Assembly (NCBI GenBank): GCA_035222895.1
Contig: JAVYIG010002119.1
Coordinates: 124,001-188,000 of the forward strand
Length of the DNA stretch: 64,000 nucleotides
Direction: 5' to 3'
Source: Strongylocentrotus droebachiensis
Lineage: Eukaryota; Echinodermata; Echinoidea; Camarodonta; Strongylocentrotidae
Part shown: piece by piece, positions 11,763 through 23,075 of the stretch
Layout: every line of letters starts with the position of its first letter
How positions within the stretch are numbered: the first letter of the stretch is position 1
Notes under the pieces: model-generated
The model's database searches: none
Seen by the model: the letters and a program-made list of their open reading frames with translations, nothing else
What the model was told of the DNA's origin: nothing
Translations under genes and position numbers: made by a program

Positions 11763-12418
11763 CTACATAAAGAAAGGACAAAAAAGAAAGAAATTTTCAT
11801 TGATAATACGATCTCTATGTATTCATCTGATAATATTTCTGTCATGAATACAATAAAATACAATACATTAAAGTAATTTCTATAGCGCTCTTACAAACTA
11901 ACTGTAGTTTCACAGCGCTTTACATAAACATTTCCTTTTCACATCAAATACTGGAGGAGGATTGAACAGAGATTTTTGGTTTCATTAATCATTTAGGAAG
12001 AACATGGAACAGGCAGAGGATAAGTAAATAAGCAGGATATAAAGCTCTTACAGATGAACTTCTCATTCATAACCAAATACAAAAACAGATATGAAACCAA
12101 AAAGAGCTTCAAAAGGAACTATTTTGTCTCCATTGTCAGCACACCATAGATCTTACTAATTCTATCTACCAGTTTGTTTTCTATTGGTGCATTTGTGTTT
12201 AGTTTCTCATTTGCGATGGGTGGTTACTACTTACTGGTTAACAGCCTATATGTGAATCAGATTTACTTTCACCAACTGAACACACACAAAGCTATCTCTT
12301 CTATTGGTTGCTGTTCTTCTTGTTCAGACAGGAAGATCTGAGCATGGCGTTTCATATGTCATTCCCTCAACAGGTTTACCCATTAACTTTTGCCAAGTGA
12401 ACACACACATTCTTTTAC
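11763..12418 (-). other. Intron 1 of the zinc-finger gene
   Basis: A 656-bp intron with donor ATAG|GTAAAAGA (12418) and acceptor ATGTAG (11763). It contains a decayed duplicate of the upstream exon end (12,237-12,363) and a short AGCGCT-containing stretch near 11,880-11,930 that resembles SINE bodies elsewhere in the window. Confidence 0.8.
12237..12363 (-). pseudogene. Duplicated, broken copy of exon 1 end and donor
   Basis: This 127-bp block repeats 12,364-12,490 at a constant offset of 127: AACCAATAG.AGAGATAG, TCAGCTGAACA-like text, CCATGCTCAGA, and the intronic GTGTGTGTTCA beyond the donor all recur in the same order. In this copy the donor GT is replaced by CT (ATAG|CTTTG) and the frame carries a TGA, so it cannot act as the same exon. 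It is a tandem duplication covering the 3' half of exon 1 and the start of intron 1, now decayed. Confidence 0.8.
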
Positions 12419-12560
12419 CTATCTCTCCTATTGGTTGCTGGTCTTGGTGTTCAGCTGAGTGCGTCTGAGCATGGTCTCTCATGGCAGACATGCTCTTAGT
12501 GCGAAAGTCACAGCGGTCACATGACAGGCTGAAGGGTAGTACGTCCATGTTGCCCTCCAT
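12419..12560 (-). CDS. C2H2 zinc-finger protein, first visible coding exon (finger 1)
   Basis: Encodes MEGNMDVLPFSLSCDRC..., with finger 1 at C14, C17, H30, H34 (C-x2-C-x12-H-x3-H), and splices in phase 1 to exon 2 to complete a Gly codon. The Met at 12,560 is the first in frame after a TAA 14 codons upstream, so it is a reasonable start. However, a plausible acceptor (GGCCCATAG) at 12,584-12,585 lies after that stop, and an upstream coding exon joined there cannot be excluded. With this start the four exons total 3,600 bp (1,199 codons plus stop). Finger 1 stands about 400 residues from the next finger, an arrangement seen in several large regulatory zinc-finger proteins. Confidence 0.78.
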
Positions 12561-12583
12561 GTCTGCCCTATTCTGGCGAAGAT

Positions 12584-13838
12584 CTATGGGCCAATGAAAC
12601 AGTTACAGAACAATGGACATCTTGTTGATATATATGCATGAAATTTATTAATTTAATTTTTGCTTTTGAGAAAAAAATTCTTGAATATCTGTGCTCATCT
12701 GACATCGTATTTTAAAATCTTATGACCAGTTTATAAGTTTGTCACCAAATTTGGAAACCTGAGGATTTTCTCTTATAAGTTTTGGTTGAATTTTGATTTA
12801 CCTTTTTAGCAAGTTTGGCCTGACATCACTCTCCTTTTAAACTAGAAATGTCCCTGTAAAATGATGATAAACAATCTGAGGTTTAATTATCAGTGCATTT
12901 TACTTTTCCTCGATGGTGAAGAGGCATTTTTGCTCGCTCTCTTAGACCTACAACTATCTGTTTCCATGTGCTACAATACATGATTTATAAAATAGTACTG
13001 AAATTTTTAATTAAATAATTAATGATCAAACAAAGATGACATCGAACATTAAAGCCCCAAAAATGTATCTGTATATAGCAGCAAGATGAGTTTATGAAAG
13101 TATGTGCAAAGTTTTAGAATCTGTGGTTTTATCTTCAAGTGAAATTCTAAGCCCTCAATTTGTACACAACAAATGGGGTGAATGAAACACTGCTAGTTAA
13201 TTGCACAAATTCATATTTGAAAAGAAATATGACCGTAAGTTTACCAACATACTTTTAGGAAAGTTTTCAATTATGACTTATGACAACATTTTGGCCCTAT
13301 TAGAACTTCTAATAGAAGTATTGAGTTTTTCACTGTTCAAATCAATGCAACATCCTTAAAAAATGATTATATGTTATGAGGGAGGGTAGGAATAGTTTAA
13401 TAGAAGTTAACTCCACCTGTCAGACAAATAAATTATAATCCTCATAATGAACACTTATCAGTCACCCTTGCAGCAAAACACTTATTTTGCCAATAATTTG
13501 GAGCGTTTCATCTACTTTAAAAGTTAAAACTCATGCAGGGCCCATAATCCCCGAGATGGGGAGGAGAACAAAGGGGGCAAAAGCCCCCCCCCCCCCCCCA
13601 GTAAAGTCTAATCTGGCATACCTTCCCTACATATGATGTACCAGTACCAAAAGAAGAAATGTGCCCCTTATCGCCCCTCGCACACAGATATATTTTATTT
13701 AAAAAGTCAATCACCCCCAAAATGCTATTTGAAGATAATTCATTAAAAATAAATACATGTATACATTTTATTCTTTGCATATGAGAAAAGTTTATATCTA
13801 GTAAAAATACACCTCAAACTGTTGACACTCTCACCCCC
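12584..13838. other. AT-rich 5' flank or 5' intron of the zinc-finger gene
   Basis: No gene recognised. A 15-base C homopolymer lies near 13,586-13,600, next to a short inverted G/C-rich segment (GGGGGCAAAAGCCCCC). If the leader exon at 15 kb is real, this is part of a roughly 2.4-kb intron. Confidence 0.5.
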
Positions 13839-14470
13839 TGTCCACACACAACATTTTCAGTGACTAGTCATGATTAGCTATACCGTTTCGCGATAGTGAT
13901 ACCGTTTCGCGATAGTGATACCGTTTCGCGATAGTTTTACGACCAAAATTGTAGGTGTGGACGCTCACTAACGATACGTCGTATAACGAAACTAGTCTAA
14001 CGAAACGCAGGTTTGGGCATCGTTTCGAACTGAAACTCGATAAAGAATCACGGACATTTTGTGTGTGGACGGAACTAGTCTAACTGGGCGGGGCTTAACG
14101 TGACCTCGAGCGAAAGGAGATACGAGCTCTCATTTCTGCTTCCAGCTGACCGCTGCGCAGCCAGCTGATTATACATAAATATACTGCAAGCATTGTTCCA
14201 GTGGCACACGTCAATGCAAATACTAGTACTAGTGCTTCACATGTGTTTCGGTTTCGGTTCCGACTGCGCAGTAGCAAACTGCGCACCTATACGACGTTTC
14301 GTTATAGAGTTTCGGGATAACTTTTTTGTGTGTGTGGACACCCTGGAATTTATACGATGATTCTTTAGTGACGACGTTTCTTGTGTGTGGACATCCTGGA
14401 ATTTATATGATGATTCTTTATACGACGTATCGTTATAGAGTTTCGGGATAAATTGTTTTGTGTGTGGACA
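13839..14470. mobile_element. TIR element (fold-back MITE) with TGTCCACACACAA ends
   Basis: TGTCCACACACAA at the left end matches TTGTGTGTGGACA at the right end in inverse. Inside the left half GATACCGTTTCGCGATAGT is repeated about three times. Inside the right half TACGAC..TCGTTATAGAGTTTCGGGATAA and GTGTGTGGACA..CTGGAATTTAT each recur, so the subterminal regions are themselves tandemly repeated and roughly inverse to each other. No coding capacity. It lies in the presumed 5' region of the zinc-finger gene. Confidence 0.7.
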
Positions 14471-14500
14471 CGCTGTCAGATTTGTAAAACATGTACAGCC

Positions 14501-14523
14501 CCCCCCCCCCCCCCTCCCCCGCC
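14501..14523. repeat. C-homopolymer tract
   Basis: An almost pure C run interrupted by one T, one of about ten long G/C homopolymers in this window. Confidence 0.9.
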
Positions 14524-14994
14524 GGTCAGACTCAGAGAACCCCCTGGATCGACCACTGAATTGATCTGGGGCCTGAGGGGGAATAAAACATTGCATTGGA
14601 TGATTACATGAGGAAATACACAAGTGCCATAATAATCAAGTTCCGAAAATAAAAGGTGAAACTGGTTCATAAACAGAGCGATCGAGTTTCACCGTAACTT
14701 GCACACACATAAACACACGCGAGAAACCAACGTGTATTTTCAATATGCCACTACCAGGCCTCGCAGTTCCTATTTACACCCACACAAAGGGGACAATAAC
14801 CACACACGGCCTATGTAAAAACAACGCATGTTAACCGTACGCTGAAAATACAAGGCGGAACTTCGACAACGTCTCGAGATCATAAAACGAGATAAATCAT
14901 TCAAAATCATCAACACTATCACGACATTTTGAGCTCAAATAAAGAAGTGTAATCTTGAGAACATGCTCTTGTAATGCCGTTTAGAATAACTCAC

Positions 14995-15214
14995 CAGAAG
15001 GTGGAAATTATCGGCAAGAATCGGGTCTGTCAACCGTCAGAAATTTCATGTCTTGGTGAAACGGGGATGGAGAACGCGTACACAATTGTGAATTGCATGG
15101 GTCATAGTGGGCGCTAGATCGTAGCGGTTTTGAAGGATAATGCAACAAAAAGAAAGTTTGGCTCAATGAAAGAGAAACGGTAGTGCAATGTTTTGTTTTC
15201 CGCGTCCATTTCAT
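14995..15214 (-). other. Candidate 5' leader exon of the zinc-finger gene
   Basis: On the minus strand CACCTTCTG|GTGAGTTA at 14,995 is a strong donor. The 200 bases upstream are complex, non-repetitive and less AT-rich than their surroundings. The 68-codon frame across it stops (TAA, 15,008) just before the donor, so it would be a non-coding leader. It is correctly placed and oriented for the gene whose first visible coding exon begins at 12,560. The upstream edge is arbitrary, and without transcript evidence this stays a guess. Confidence 0.3.
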
Positions 15215-15229
15215 GAATTGATACTAGGT

Positions 15230-16480
15230 CTTCAAATTTAGTATTTTGTTGTCAAAGGTACGCTTGAAGCGGCTTTGATAGGCCTATGTACACCAAAACA
15301 CAGGCCTACTCCTAGATCAGATGTTGTGTGTCCGTACAGGTTTACAGGCAAATTCATAAATCCTATAAATAAATAACTTATAAATAATAAATATTTATAA
15401 TGCGCACTTTTCTAATTACTTACTCAAGGCGCTATAAACAAACAAATTACACAAAATGTTAAAAACATAATATAATTTCATTTGTAACTCTGAGCAAATA
15501 AAACCGTTTTAACATGCTCAACTAAATTATAAAGAACAAAATATATGTGTTGCAAAGCTATAGACGTGCTACTTGATGAATATTTTCTGTTAAATCCGAA
15601 GGCAAATCTCCAAAAGAGAAGTATTTATGTGTTAAAGTGTCCGGACTCCCAATCTCTGCCCATCATATTAGTAATGTGTACGAAAATGGATGAGGAGTAC
15701 ATGGACAATTATAAACATTAAAACGGCTATATGGGCCTACAGAATGACCTAGAATTAAAATCAACAAATTGTCTATCAAAATAATGTTTTAAGACAAACT
15801 CCCCAAATTTGTTGAAGTTTTAGGAATTGGAGGGGACGGGGTATATAGGTAGAAGTTTAGAAAGGAAGAAACTTGCATTCTTTTTATACTTACTCGCCTT
15901 TCTTTTTTTAATACTATAATCACATTCTTCTTTCTTCCTTTTCATTCTCCATTCATTTTCTTCTCCTGTTTTGTTTATCTCCTACCCGTATCTTTCCCGT
16001 TTCCTCGAATGCAACATCATACTCTTTATCAAAACAAGTTACTATTACATTGAAATTATACTTCCTTTCAAATATAGCTAACGTAAGCCAGTCGCATGAC
16101 CTTTTTCAAAGTTATGTGGTATTGATATTGCTTATATGTATGTATTCATATCTAATTTGTAAATTTCATTTCCCTCCAAACAAAGAAGTTTTCTGCTTTC
16201 CGGTGTATATGTGGTTAAACTCTTACCCGTTTATATTTTACTAATGAAAGTAACGTCACAGCAGATAACACGATATCGCCATTATTTCATTTGATTGTAG
16301 CACATTATTATTCAAACATTTATGTATCAGACTTGACAGTTTCTTTGACTTTGTGTTCATCATTTTTACAGTTGTTATCTATCTGTTTGGATTTTGTATT
16401 TGAAATCCAACCTCAAGTTTTGTTGCAATAAATAAATAATAAAAAATAAACGGATAATTGGAATTATGATCATCACCCCT
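15230..16480. other. AT-rich spacer
   Basis: No gene recognised. The end (about 16,370-16,450) reads CAATAAATAAATAATAAAAAATAAA and may be another LINE or SINE tail. A 14-base C run lies near 16,478-16,492. Confidence 0.4.
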
Positions 16481-16549
16481 CCCCCCCCCCCCCGGCCCCC
16501 CTGCAAGTACGAATGAATGAATTTTCTAACAATCGATCCTATACCCATA

Positions 16550-16915
16550 GAAAACACAGCAATATTCCCACCATGCATTGCTCTTTTCTTTACAAAAAGC
16601 GGAAATGCGCGCTTGGATACGCGCATGATATACTCGATGCGCGCACCCTGGCTCTCAGGCCTATTATGACATCTTCAAACAATGAAGATATGACCCTCTT
16701 TGTGACGTCACAATCAGCTAAAACACAACATGAGCAATAATCCCACCATGCATTGCGCTTTTGTTTACAAAATGCGGAAATGCGCGCTTGGATACGCGCT
16801 TGATATACTCGAGTACGCGTGCATACGCGCGCAACATGGCTCTCAGGCCTATTATGACGTCATTCAACAATGGAGATATGGCCCTCATTGTGACGTCACA
16901 ATCAGCCATCGGGTG
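16550..16915. repeat. Tandem duplication carrying CRE-type sites
   Basis: Two units of about 180 bp share CCCACCATGCATTG, GCGGAAATGCGCGCTTGGAT, TCTCAGGCCTATTATGAC and GTGACGTCACAATCAGC at offsets of 175-188. Each unit contains the perfect palindrome TGACGTCA (16,703-16,710 and 16,891-16,898); unit 2 has an extra one at 16,855-16,862 where unit 1 reads TGACATCT. GC-rich GCGCGC motifs also recur. Confidence 0.85.
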
Positions 16916-16955
16916 ATACTGATGTAGCAGCTGCTGATAAAGAAGCGAATCCAGG

Positions 16956-16987
16956 GCCCAGGCAGGCACGTAGCCAGAGTTCGATGT

Positions 16988-17023
<36 letters not shown>

Positions 17024-17134
17024 TACATGTAATCGATCGTGGTAAAAAAAAAGGGGTCTAACAAATTTCAACCGATCTTGGAAATTTTAGGGGGGCACTT
17101 GCCCCCCTCCCCCCTCCCCGTGGCTACGTGCCTG
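16956..17134. mobile_element. Small TIR element with 8-bp target duplication
   Basis: CAGGCACGTAGCCA (16,963-16,976) is perfectly inverse to TGGCTACGTGCCTG (17,121-17,134). The 8-bp direct repeat AATCCAGG flanks it at 16,948-16,955 and 17,135-17,142. An 8-bp duplication is typical of hAT-type transposition. The interior holds a run of 30 G (16,990-17,019). No coding capacity. Confidence 0.75.
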
Positions 17135-17142
17135 AATCCAGG

Positions 17143-18655
17143 AGGGAAAACATGTAAAAAGGGCGAGGGATCCCCCTCCCCATGCTTTAGCAACATGATT
17201 ACAGGAATATTGACGACCCCAGTAAGTCTTGCACAGTTGTGGGTTTGTGTGTGTGTGTGTAAGGTGGGGCGGTTGGGGTGGGGCCATTTTAATTTCCCGA
17301 ATGTATTTCTTCAGGGAATATTTCTGGGACATATGGATATGGCCTTCCAAGACTCACTCAGAGGAGCGCGAGGGGAGAGGGAGGGAGGGGGGGGGGGGAC
17401 CTGAGTGCAAATTGGCCTTATATAGCGCCTGTAAGTAAAGAATTCTTCATTTATTGCTTACTTTATAGGGCAGTGGTTTAAACAATACAAGTGATAGAAA
17501 CAAGAAGCTGTAAAAAAAAAACTAAATGTCGATGCATTTTGTCCTGTATATGAGTGTTGTGTATTCAATGAAAACTTCTAGTGAAATAATTATAAGTGGT
17601 CGAGCATTGCAATCGAGTGTAAAAATAGTGACAAACAACATTTCATATGCATTTAATTGATCTCACACCGAGTAGGTTAATACTACAAACGAAGCGAGAA
17701 TGCATAAAAAGATTGAAGCTATCCTCTTCTAATACAAAATATATATAATTCGGCCTATTTACATGGTGCCGTTTACTACGCTTTGATACATTCGAAGATT
17801 AGGTGTAATCAAGGGTAACAACAAATTACATCAACAACATCATTCAATGAAAACACAAACAACCTCTATGTGGCCTCGCTATGCAATAGAGCGAAGGAAC
17901 CAAAGTTTAGCAAAGTCGTTTTCTATTTTTCGATCGCCTGGATTCATGGACATGCAGGTGTACAGGAGTTTAATTAAAACAAGCAAACAAAAATACACCC
18001 CCCCCCCCCGCTTTAAAAAAGGAAAAGAAAGAAAACGATTTTTTAAGAGGCTTTTTATCAATTTTGTATTCCTTGAAACCATTACAAAAAAACTATGATT
18101 TTATTTGAATTAAGGATGTTCGTTGTCGGGTATTGGTATTGCTTGATAGTCATAATTACAATTTTATCCTCATAAACATGAAATTTAGAAAGACTAATAC
18201 TCTAAATATAATCTGAATGTAGATGATGTTCCCGGTGCCATATGAATTTTCTTGTATTTGAATTTTACAGAATAAATGATTACGCACCGTGATATACAAA
18301 GAGCGTTTCCCTTTAAATAAGTATGCCAATAACCTAATCAAGGTGATATATGTATATTTATACAAGTTCTACAAGATCAATCCAAATTAAATTTGAATCA
18401 CGAATAATTTGGTTGTTGAAGCGCACACAAGATTCAATTTTTGCTCTACAATTCCTTTATGGTTATTGTCAAGAGAGGGCGTTTGTAAACCAGGTTCAGT
18501 TTTCCGAGCAAATAAAGGTTCTATTCCCCATCAGTTCATTGGAGTGAAAAGGCCCTCAACGATTAACTCCAGGTGAGAGACAGCAATATTTTAATTTACT
18601 CTGAAGTATACACCAAACAAGGAGTAGTGGCTTTCACATAAAAAGTCGTGTGAGA
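17143..18655. other. AT-rich spacer with G/C homopolymers
   Basis: Nothing coding was recognised. It includes (GT)n near 17,244-17,260, a GA/G-rich run at 17,370-17,399 and a C run near 17,997-18,009. Confidence 0.5.
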
Positions 18656-18659
18656 AAGT

Positions 18660-19097
18660 GATACTATTATTATCATATCATCATAATTATAATTCTTATC
18701 ATATTAAGTAGAAGTAGTAGTAGTTTTGGTGGTAGTAGCTTGTAGAAGTAGTAGTAGTATTACTAGTAGTAGTAGAGTAGAGTAGTGGAAGTAGACGAAA
18801 TAGTAGTTAATAGTGGTAGTAGACGAAGTAGCAGCCGTAGGATAAGCAGTAACAGTAGTAGTAGAAGCAGGCAGTAGTAGTATAGGAGTAGCAGTAATAG
18901 TAGTAGTAGTAGTAGTAGTAGTGGTGGAAGTAGTAGTAGTAAAAGTAGAAGTAGAAGTAGAAGTAGTATCAGGAGAAGTTGTAGCAGCGGTATAAAGTAG
19001 CGCTAGAAGTAGTGGTAGTAGTAATAATAGTAGTAGTAGTATAGTAAAATAGTAGTAGTAGTAGTAGTAGTAGTTGTTGTAGTAGTAGCAGTATAGA

Positions 19098-19128
<31 letters not shown>

Positions 19129-19170
19129 GTAGTATTAGTAGTAGCAGCAGCAGCAGCAGCAGCAGTTGTT
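18660..19170. repeat. (GTA)n/(AGT)n trinucleotide array
   Basis: About 500 bp of GTA/AGT repeats with GCA interruptions and a short CAG run near 19,142-19,164. The Thr/Leu-rich minus frames over it are artefacts. Confidence 0.9.
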
Positions 19171-21890
19171 TCGGTAGTAGTACTTATAAATGCAGGACAT
19201 AATACTATCATCATCGAAGACATAGATGCTTTGTCAGGAGGGGCGTCAGTCTTAGGGGGGCGGGGCACCCAAGTGCATATTTTTTTTGGTACATTTGTAC
19301 GTTTCCAGAAAAGCTGTCGCAACATGATTATAATACAACCCCTCCCCCTTCCAACTTGTGAAATATGCACGTATACTTGGTGAAGGATACAAAACAGTGT
19401 GCCAAATCTGTAAGAAGAAGTTTTTTTTAGATAGGCACATCGACAAAATTAAGTCCTGTGTGCCAGTCGCTGGTAAGGGTCAGAAGTCACAATTGGTTGC
19501 TGTATTAATTGTGATCAAGGGAGTTAGTATTGGAACAATAATTAAATTAAGTGTCGAATACACTAGGTAAGAACATAAACCCCATCATCTCGATTATAAA
19601 ACACCATCGGAACCTTATCCATTGGTTATTTTATATCGTCAGCTCCTCATTGTTTCTTTCGTACCCAAACCCGCCCGTTCACTGCACCCTCTCAATGGGG
19701 GCGCGCAAAAGAATCTGCTTAAAATCAATAAGCCTTGTCGTCTGTACAAAGGCAGTATAACAAGTCACCATACTAGACACAATAGACACAGAAGAGATAG
19801 CAATGTAGATTCCCTCTATTCGCTTGTGATGATACTTTTCAGTAGCGACTCCAGACGCTTGGTTCTTTTATGTTCATTTGTCTGTTTTACTATCCTTTTT
19901 TACTTTAGAGACTGGGGCTTGTAAAACACCCCTGTAAATTGCTAACGATACTGCTTAATGGTGCAATATAGACCGCTGTAATAGGCCCATGGGTGCTGTC
20001 AAGAGGACTTTCTCAGGATGATTTTGTCATTTTGGTTAGATATAGGGAAGGGGTAGGGGGTAAACGGCGGGGTTTTGCCTTATTTTGTATAGATGGATTG
20101 GTATCTATAAGCTTAATTGTTTAAAATGCGGTTACCTCCAAGAAAGAAGAAGTTTAGTATTTTCCAGAACTAGTTAATTTTGTTTTCATAGGCCTGACTA
20201 TGAAAATAAACATAATGGAGAAAATCCATAACAATAAAATCTGTTAATTATGATAACCGGATAAAAATGAATACGGACACTTTCGCACAAGGTTGAGAAT
20301 GTATATAGGCCTAGTATTAAAAAGAAACGCACTTTGAAAGTATGACAACTTTAAATTGAGACAAAAAAGTATAGAGAAGATACTTGTGATAAATTAAATA
20401 AAACTGTGTCCGATTTTCTTGAAGACATATCTTATATACAGGGATGAAAGAAAACAATGAATGAATATGTTAATCAGACTTATATATAGTATTATTCTTT
20501 TTTCAAAACGTGAAGTTCCCTCCCCCATCAAAAAGAAACTTATCTCAGTACGCCTTATATTTTGGAAGTGATGTACACAGAAATAATTGGGCCATCACAG
20601 TTTTGATGTTCCATTTTGGATGCAAAATTCTAAACCCAGGCGAGGGGTGGCACATGTTCCCCGAATATGCCCCTGTCTACATTCTTTATTTATTACACTG
20701 TTTCTGGTATGAAAACAAATCTCATGAAAATGGATCATAAGATATTGCGTTATGTAAATTTATTCATAAAAAATTGCGTTACAGCGTTTAATGCTCTTTT
20801 AAAAACTATAAGCCGAGGGGCAAAAAATAAAACGGGAAGTTTTCCAGGGGATAAAATAACAGGTTCCTAAATTTTAAACGAAAAAAGATGAGAATATAAT
20901 TACTAAAGAGAATAAAATGTTGACGTTTCAACCTTTCTTGTGGAACGACAGACATGGGCGCGATACAAGAACAAAATATTCCTCCTCCTCCTCTGCTCAT
21001 TCTTCCTCTTTCTTCTTTTCTCTTCATGTTAATCTTAATCTTCCACATTTCTGTGAATAGTATCATGGTCACACTTGATCTGTAAAATGAATAATGATTG
21101 AAACATACATTTGTCATTTGTTTTTTCTTTGTTTTGTTTATCAACCACAACATAAACGGACATGATTTTGCCCTTATCAGATAGGGTATAACGTCTTGAC
21201 CGTTATTCAGCATAATTTGCATTTTCAAACTTGAAATAGATATGCAATTCGTTTCTATCCTGCCTTTTTACAAATAATTAGAGAGCAATTTTTGATTTGC
21301 TAGCTTTTTGATTGACTGAATCGGTTTGTTATGATAGATACATTGAACATGCAGCCCAAGGGTAGGGACTGAAAGTATTCCTTTTACAACATTAAATATA
21401 CAGAATACATACAAAATAAGATGGAATTCAAGAAGTACCAATTATCAATCCTTATGTCGATTTTTTTTAAATAAAGTACATCAATCATAAACCTTTAGGC
21501 CTACACTATATAAATCCACGAATGTTATAATTGACAATTTAAAGTTTAAACTTTATCATACAAACTACAAACAAAACAAAAGTTATGTCATCGGAAGTGA
21601 AGAAAAAGAGAAAAAGGGTTTGAAAATAAATATATGGGAGCGGGTAAATAGAGAAGAGGGAAAGAGGAATAGAGAGAAAGAAAGAAAGAATGAGATACAG
21701 ATAGAGAAAGAAATGAAGGGGAAAGAGAGAGGACGGGTTGATGAAACACAGCCTACAATTCAATGTTATCTGATTAGTAGATTTTGTTTGTTTGTTGTTG
21801 ACGGTAAATGATTTTTGTGAATGGCAATTGTCTCTTTTGCACAGTCAAAGAGATACAAGTAGAGGCCAACATTAATACGGTGTACTTTTT
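19171..21890. other. Long spacer without a recognised gene
   Basis: AT-rich text. G/C-rich patches at about 19,240-19,350 resemble mobile-element debris, and an A/G-rich run lies at 21,610-21,740. The frames present are short and biased; none shows a motif. Confidence 0.45.
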
Positions 21891-22081
21891 ATGCACCTGT
21901 TAAAAATCAACCAGTATTCGGCCTTCACGATCAAACGGCCTTTTCATTCAACCATTGAAGCCAGAACCACTTGCCGTAACCTTTATTTCAGAAGTCATAG
22001 ACGGTTAGAGAAGCAAAGGACTCGCCGCCTCCCTAAACAAACAATTAGTAAGAACATTCTTTTGAGAGATTTCCGAATGGA

Positions 22082-22145
22082 TATATAAAGCAAGAAAACG
22101 ATAATGAAAGCAGTGTCGAAATTCCATTCACTAGATTCGGTGAGT
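22082..22145 (+). promoter_or_regulatory. TATA-like box followed by a splice donor
   Basis: TATATAAAG occurs at 22,082-22,090, and TTCG|GTGAGTAAAG provides a consensus-like donor with GT at 22,140. The surroundings (about 21,890-22,320) are complex sequence with a CCAAT motif (GGCCAATCA, about 22,203) and a CACGTG E-box (about 22,232). The spacing leaves only about 25 bases of transcript before the donor, so the two motifs may not belong together. Motif evidence only. Confidence 0.2.
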
Positions 22146-22829
22146 AAAGTTTAGCTAGCCTTACGCCAGATTCTCTATTGATAATTAGGTCTTTTAAGTT
22201 AATTGGCCAATCATATCGCACGGTTCGCTTCACGTGACCCCGGATCGACCTCGCAAAGGAAACGTCGATTTTAATCGAAGGGACATCCGCACTTCTCTGC
22301 CTATAACAGGGACAATGTTATGTGATAAATCCTTCTCAACTTAGACATACTCCAAAGGAGTAATTAGAATTTACGTAAGAGTGTCATTAAGGAAGATTCA
22401 TTAATACAGTTTGTTTTGAGATAGAGAGTAGAGATAACGAACAAATATCCGTTAAATCTCTCCAGGTCGAGGATAGCGTCACCCCTATTTGTTTTGTCAA
22501 TGGATTCTTCCAAAGCTGAAACCTAGAGGGGGAAAATGGCGCCCACCTTTGCAAGCGGTAAAGTCAGTTTCAAACAGTGATTTCGACACCTTTTGGACGT
22601 ATACGCTTAAAACTCAAGGTTCGTACTCAATTTTCATTCTATGATTTCGCCACATGTATTCGTATCTTGGAATTCGGTGATATTTACGGTAATTACAGGC
22701 TCCGATTTATTGGCATGTCAGTCCAGTTCAAGATTGAATTGTGTATGGGGATTGATCTGCAGTTTGTTTATGCATAAGCTATATAGCACGGCGTATAAAC
22801 TGCATTGTGAGGGGATTACTGCATAGCGA

Positions 22830-23075
22830 ACCCTCCGTGCGGTCCAGCGTACGCTAGCTGATGCCTGTAACGCGAACTCGCGATTGTGTTGGGATAAACT
22901 GTTGAAATACGGATTTTCATCTCGATTTTATTGTTCCATCAGGCTGTGTTCCATGACAGGAGATTCCTGTGAGTTTTTAACTGGATTTCTCTGGTATTTA
23001 AGTGGATATATGTGTAGGAGGTATAACAGGCATCTTAAACTGGAATACCCCCGACAGCTAAGAGGAAATTTAAAG
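22830..23075 (+). other. Candidate first exon or leader on plus strand
   Basis: A non-repetitive, CpG-containing segment (CTCCGTGCGGTCCAGCGTACG...) ends at a good donor AAAG|GTAAAT (GT at 23,076-23,077). A frame from the ATG at 22,884 stays open through this donor, giving MCWDKLLKYGFSSRFYC... with many aromatic and Cys residues but no motif. It could be a leader exon of a plus-strand gene extending right, for example to the exon at 56 kb. No acceptor or clear promoter defines the left edge. Confidence 0.22.

Noticed and set aside
17039..17404. 121-codon plus-strand frame
   Set aside because: It crosses the end of a TIR element, a GT repeat and poly-G; composition explains it.
22645..22800. 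Overlapping short plus-strand frames as a coding gene
   Set aside because: No motif and no splice acceptor; only the later donor at 23,076 justified a low-confidence exon note.
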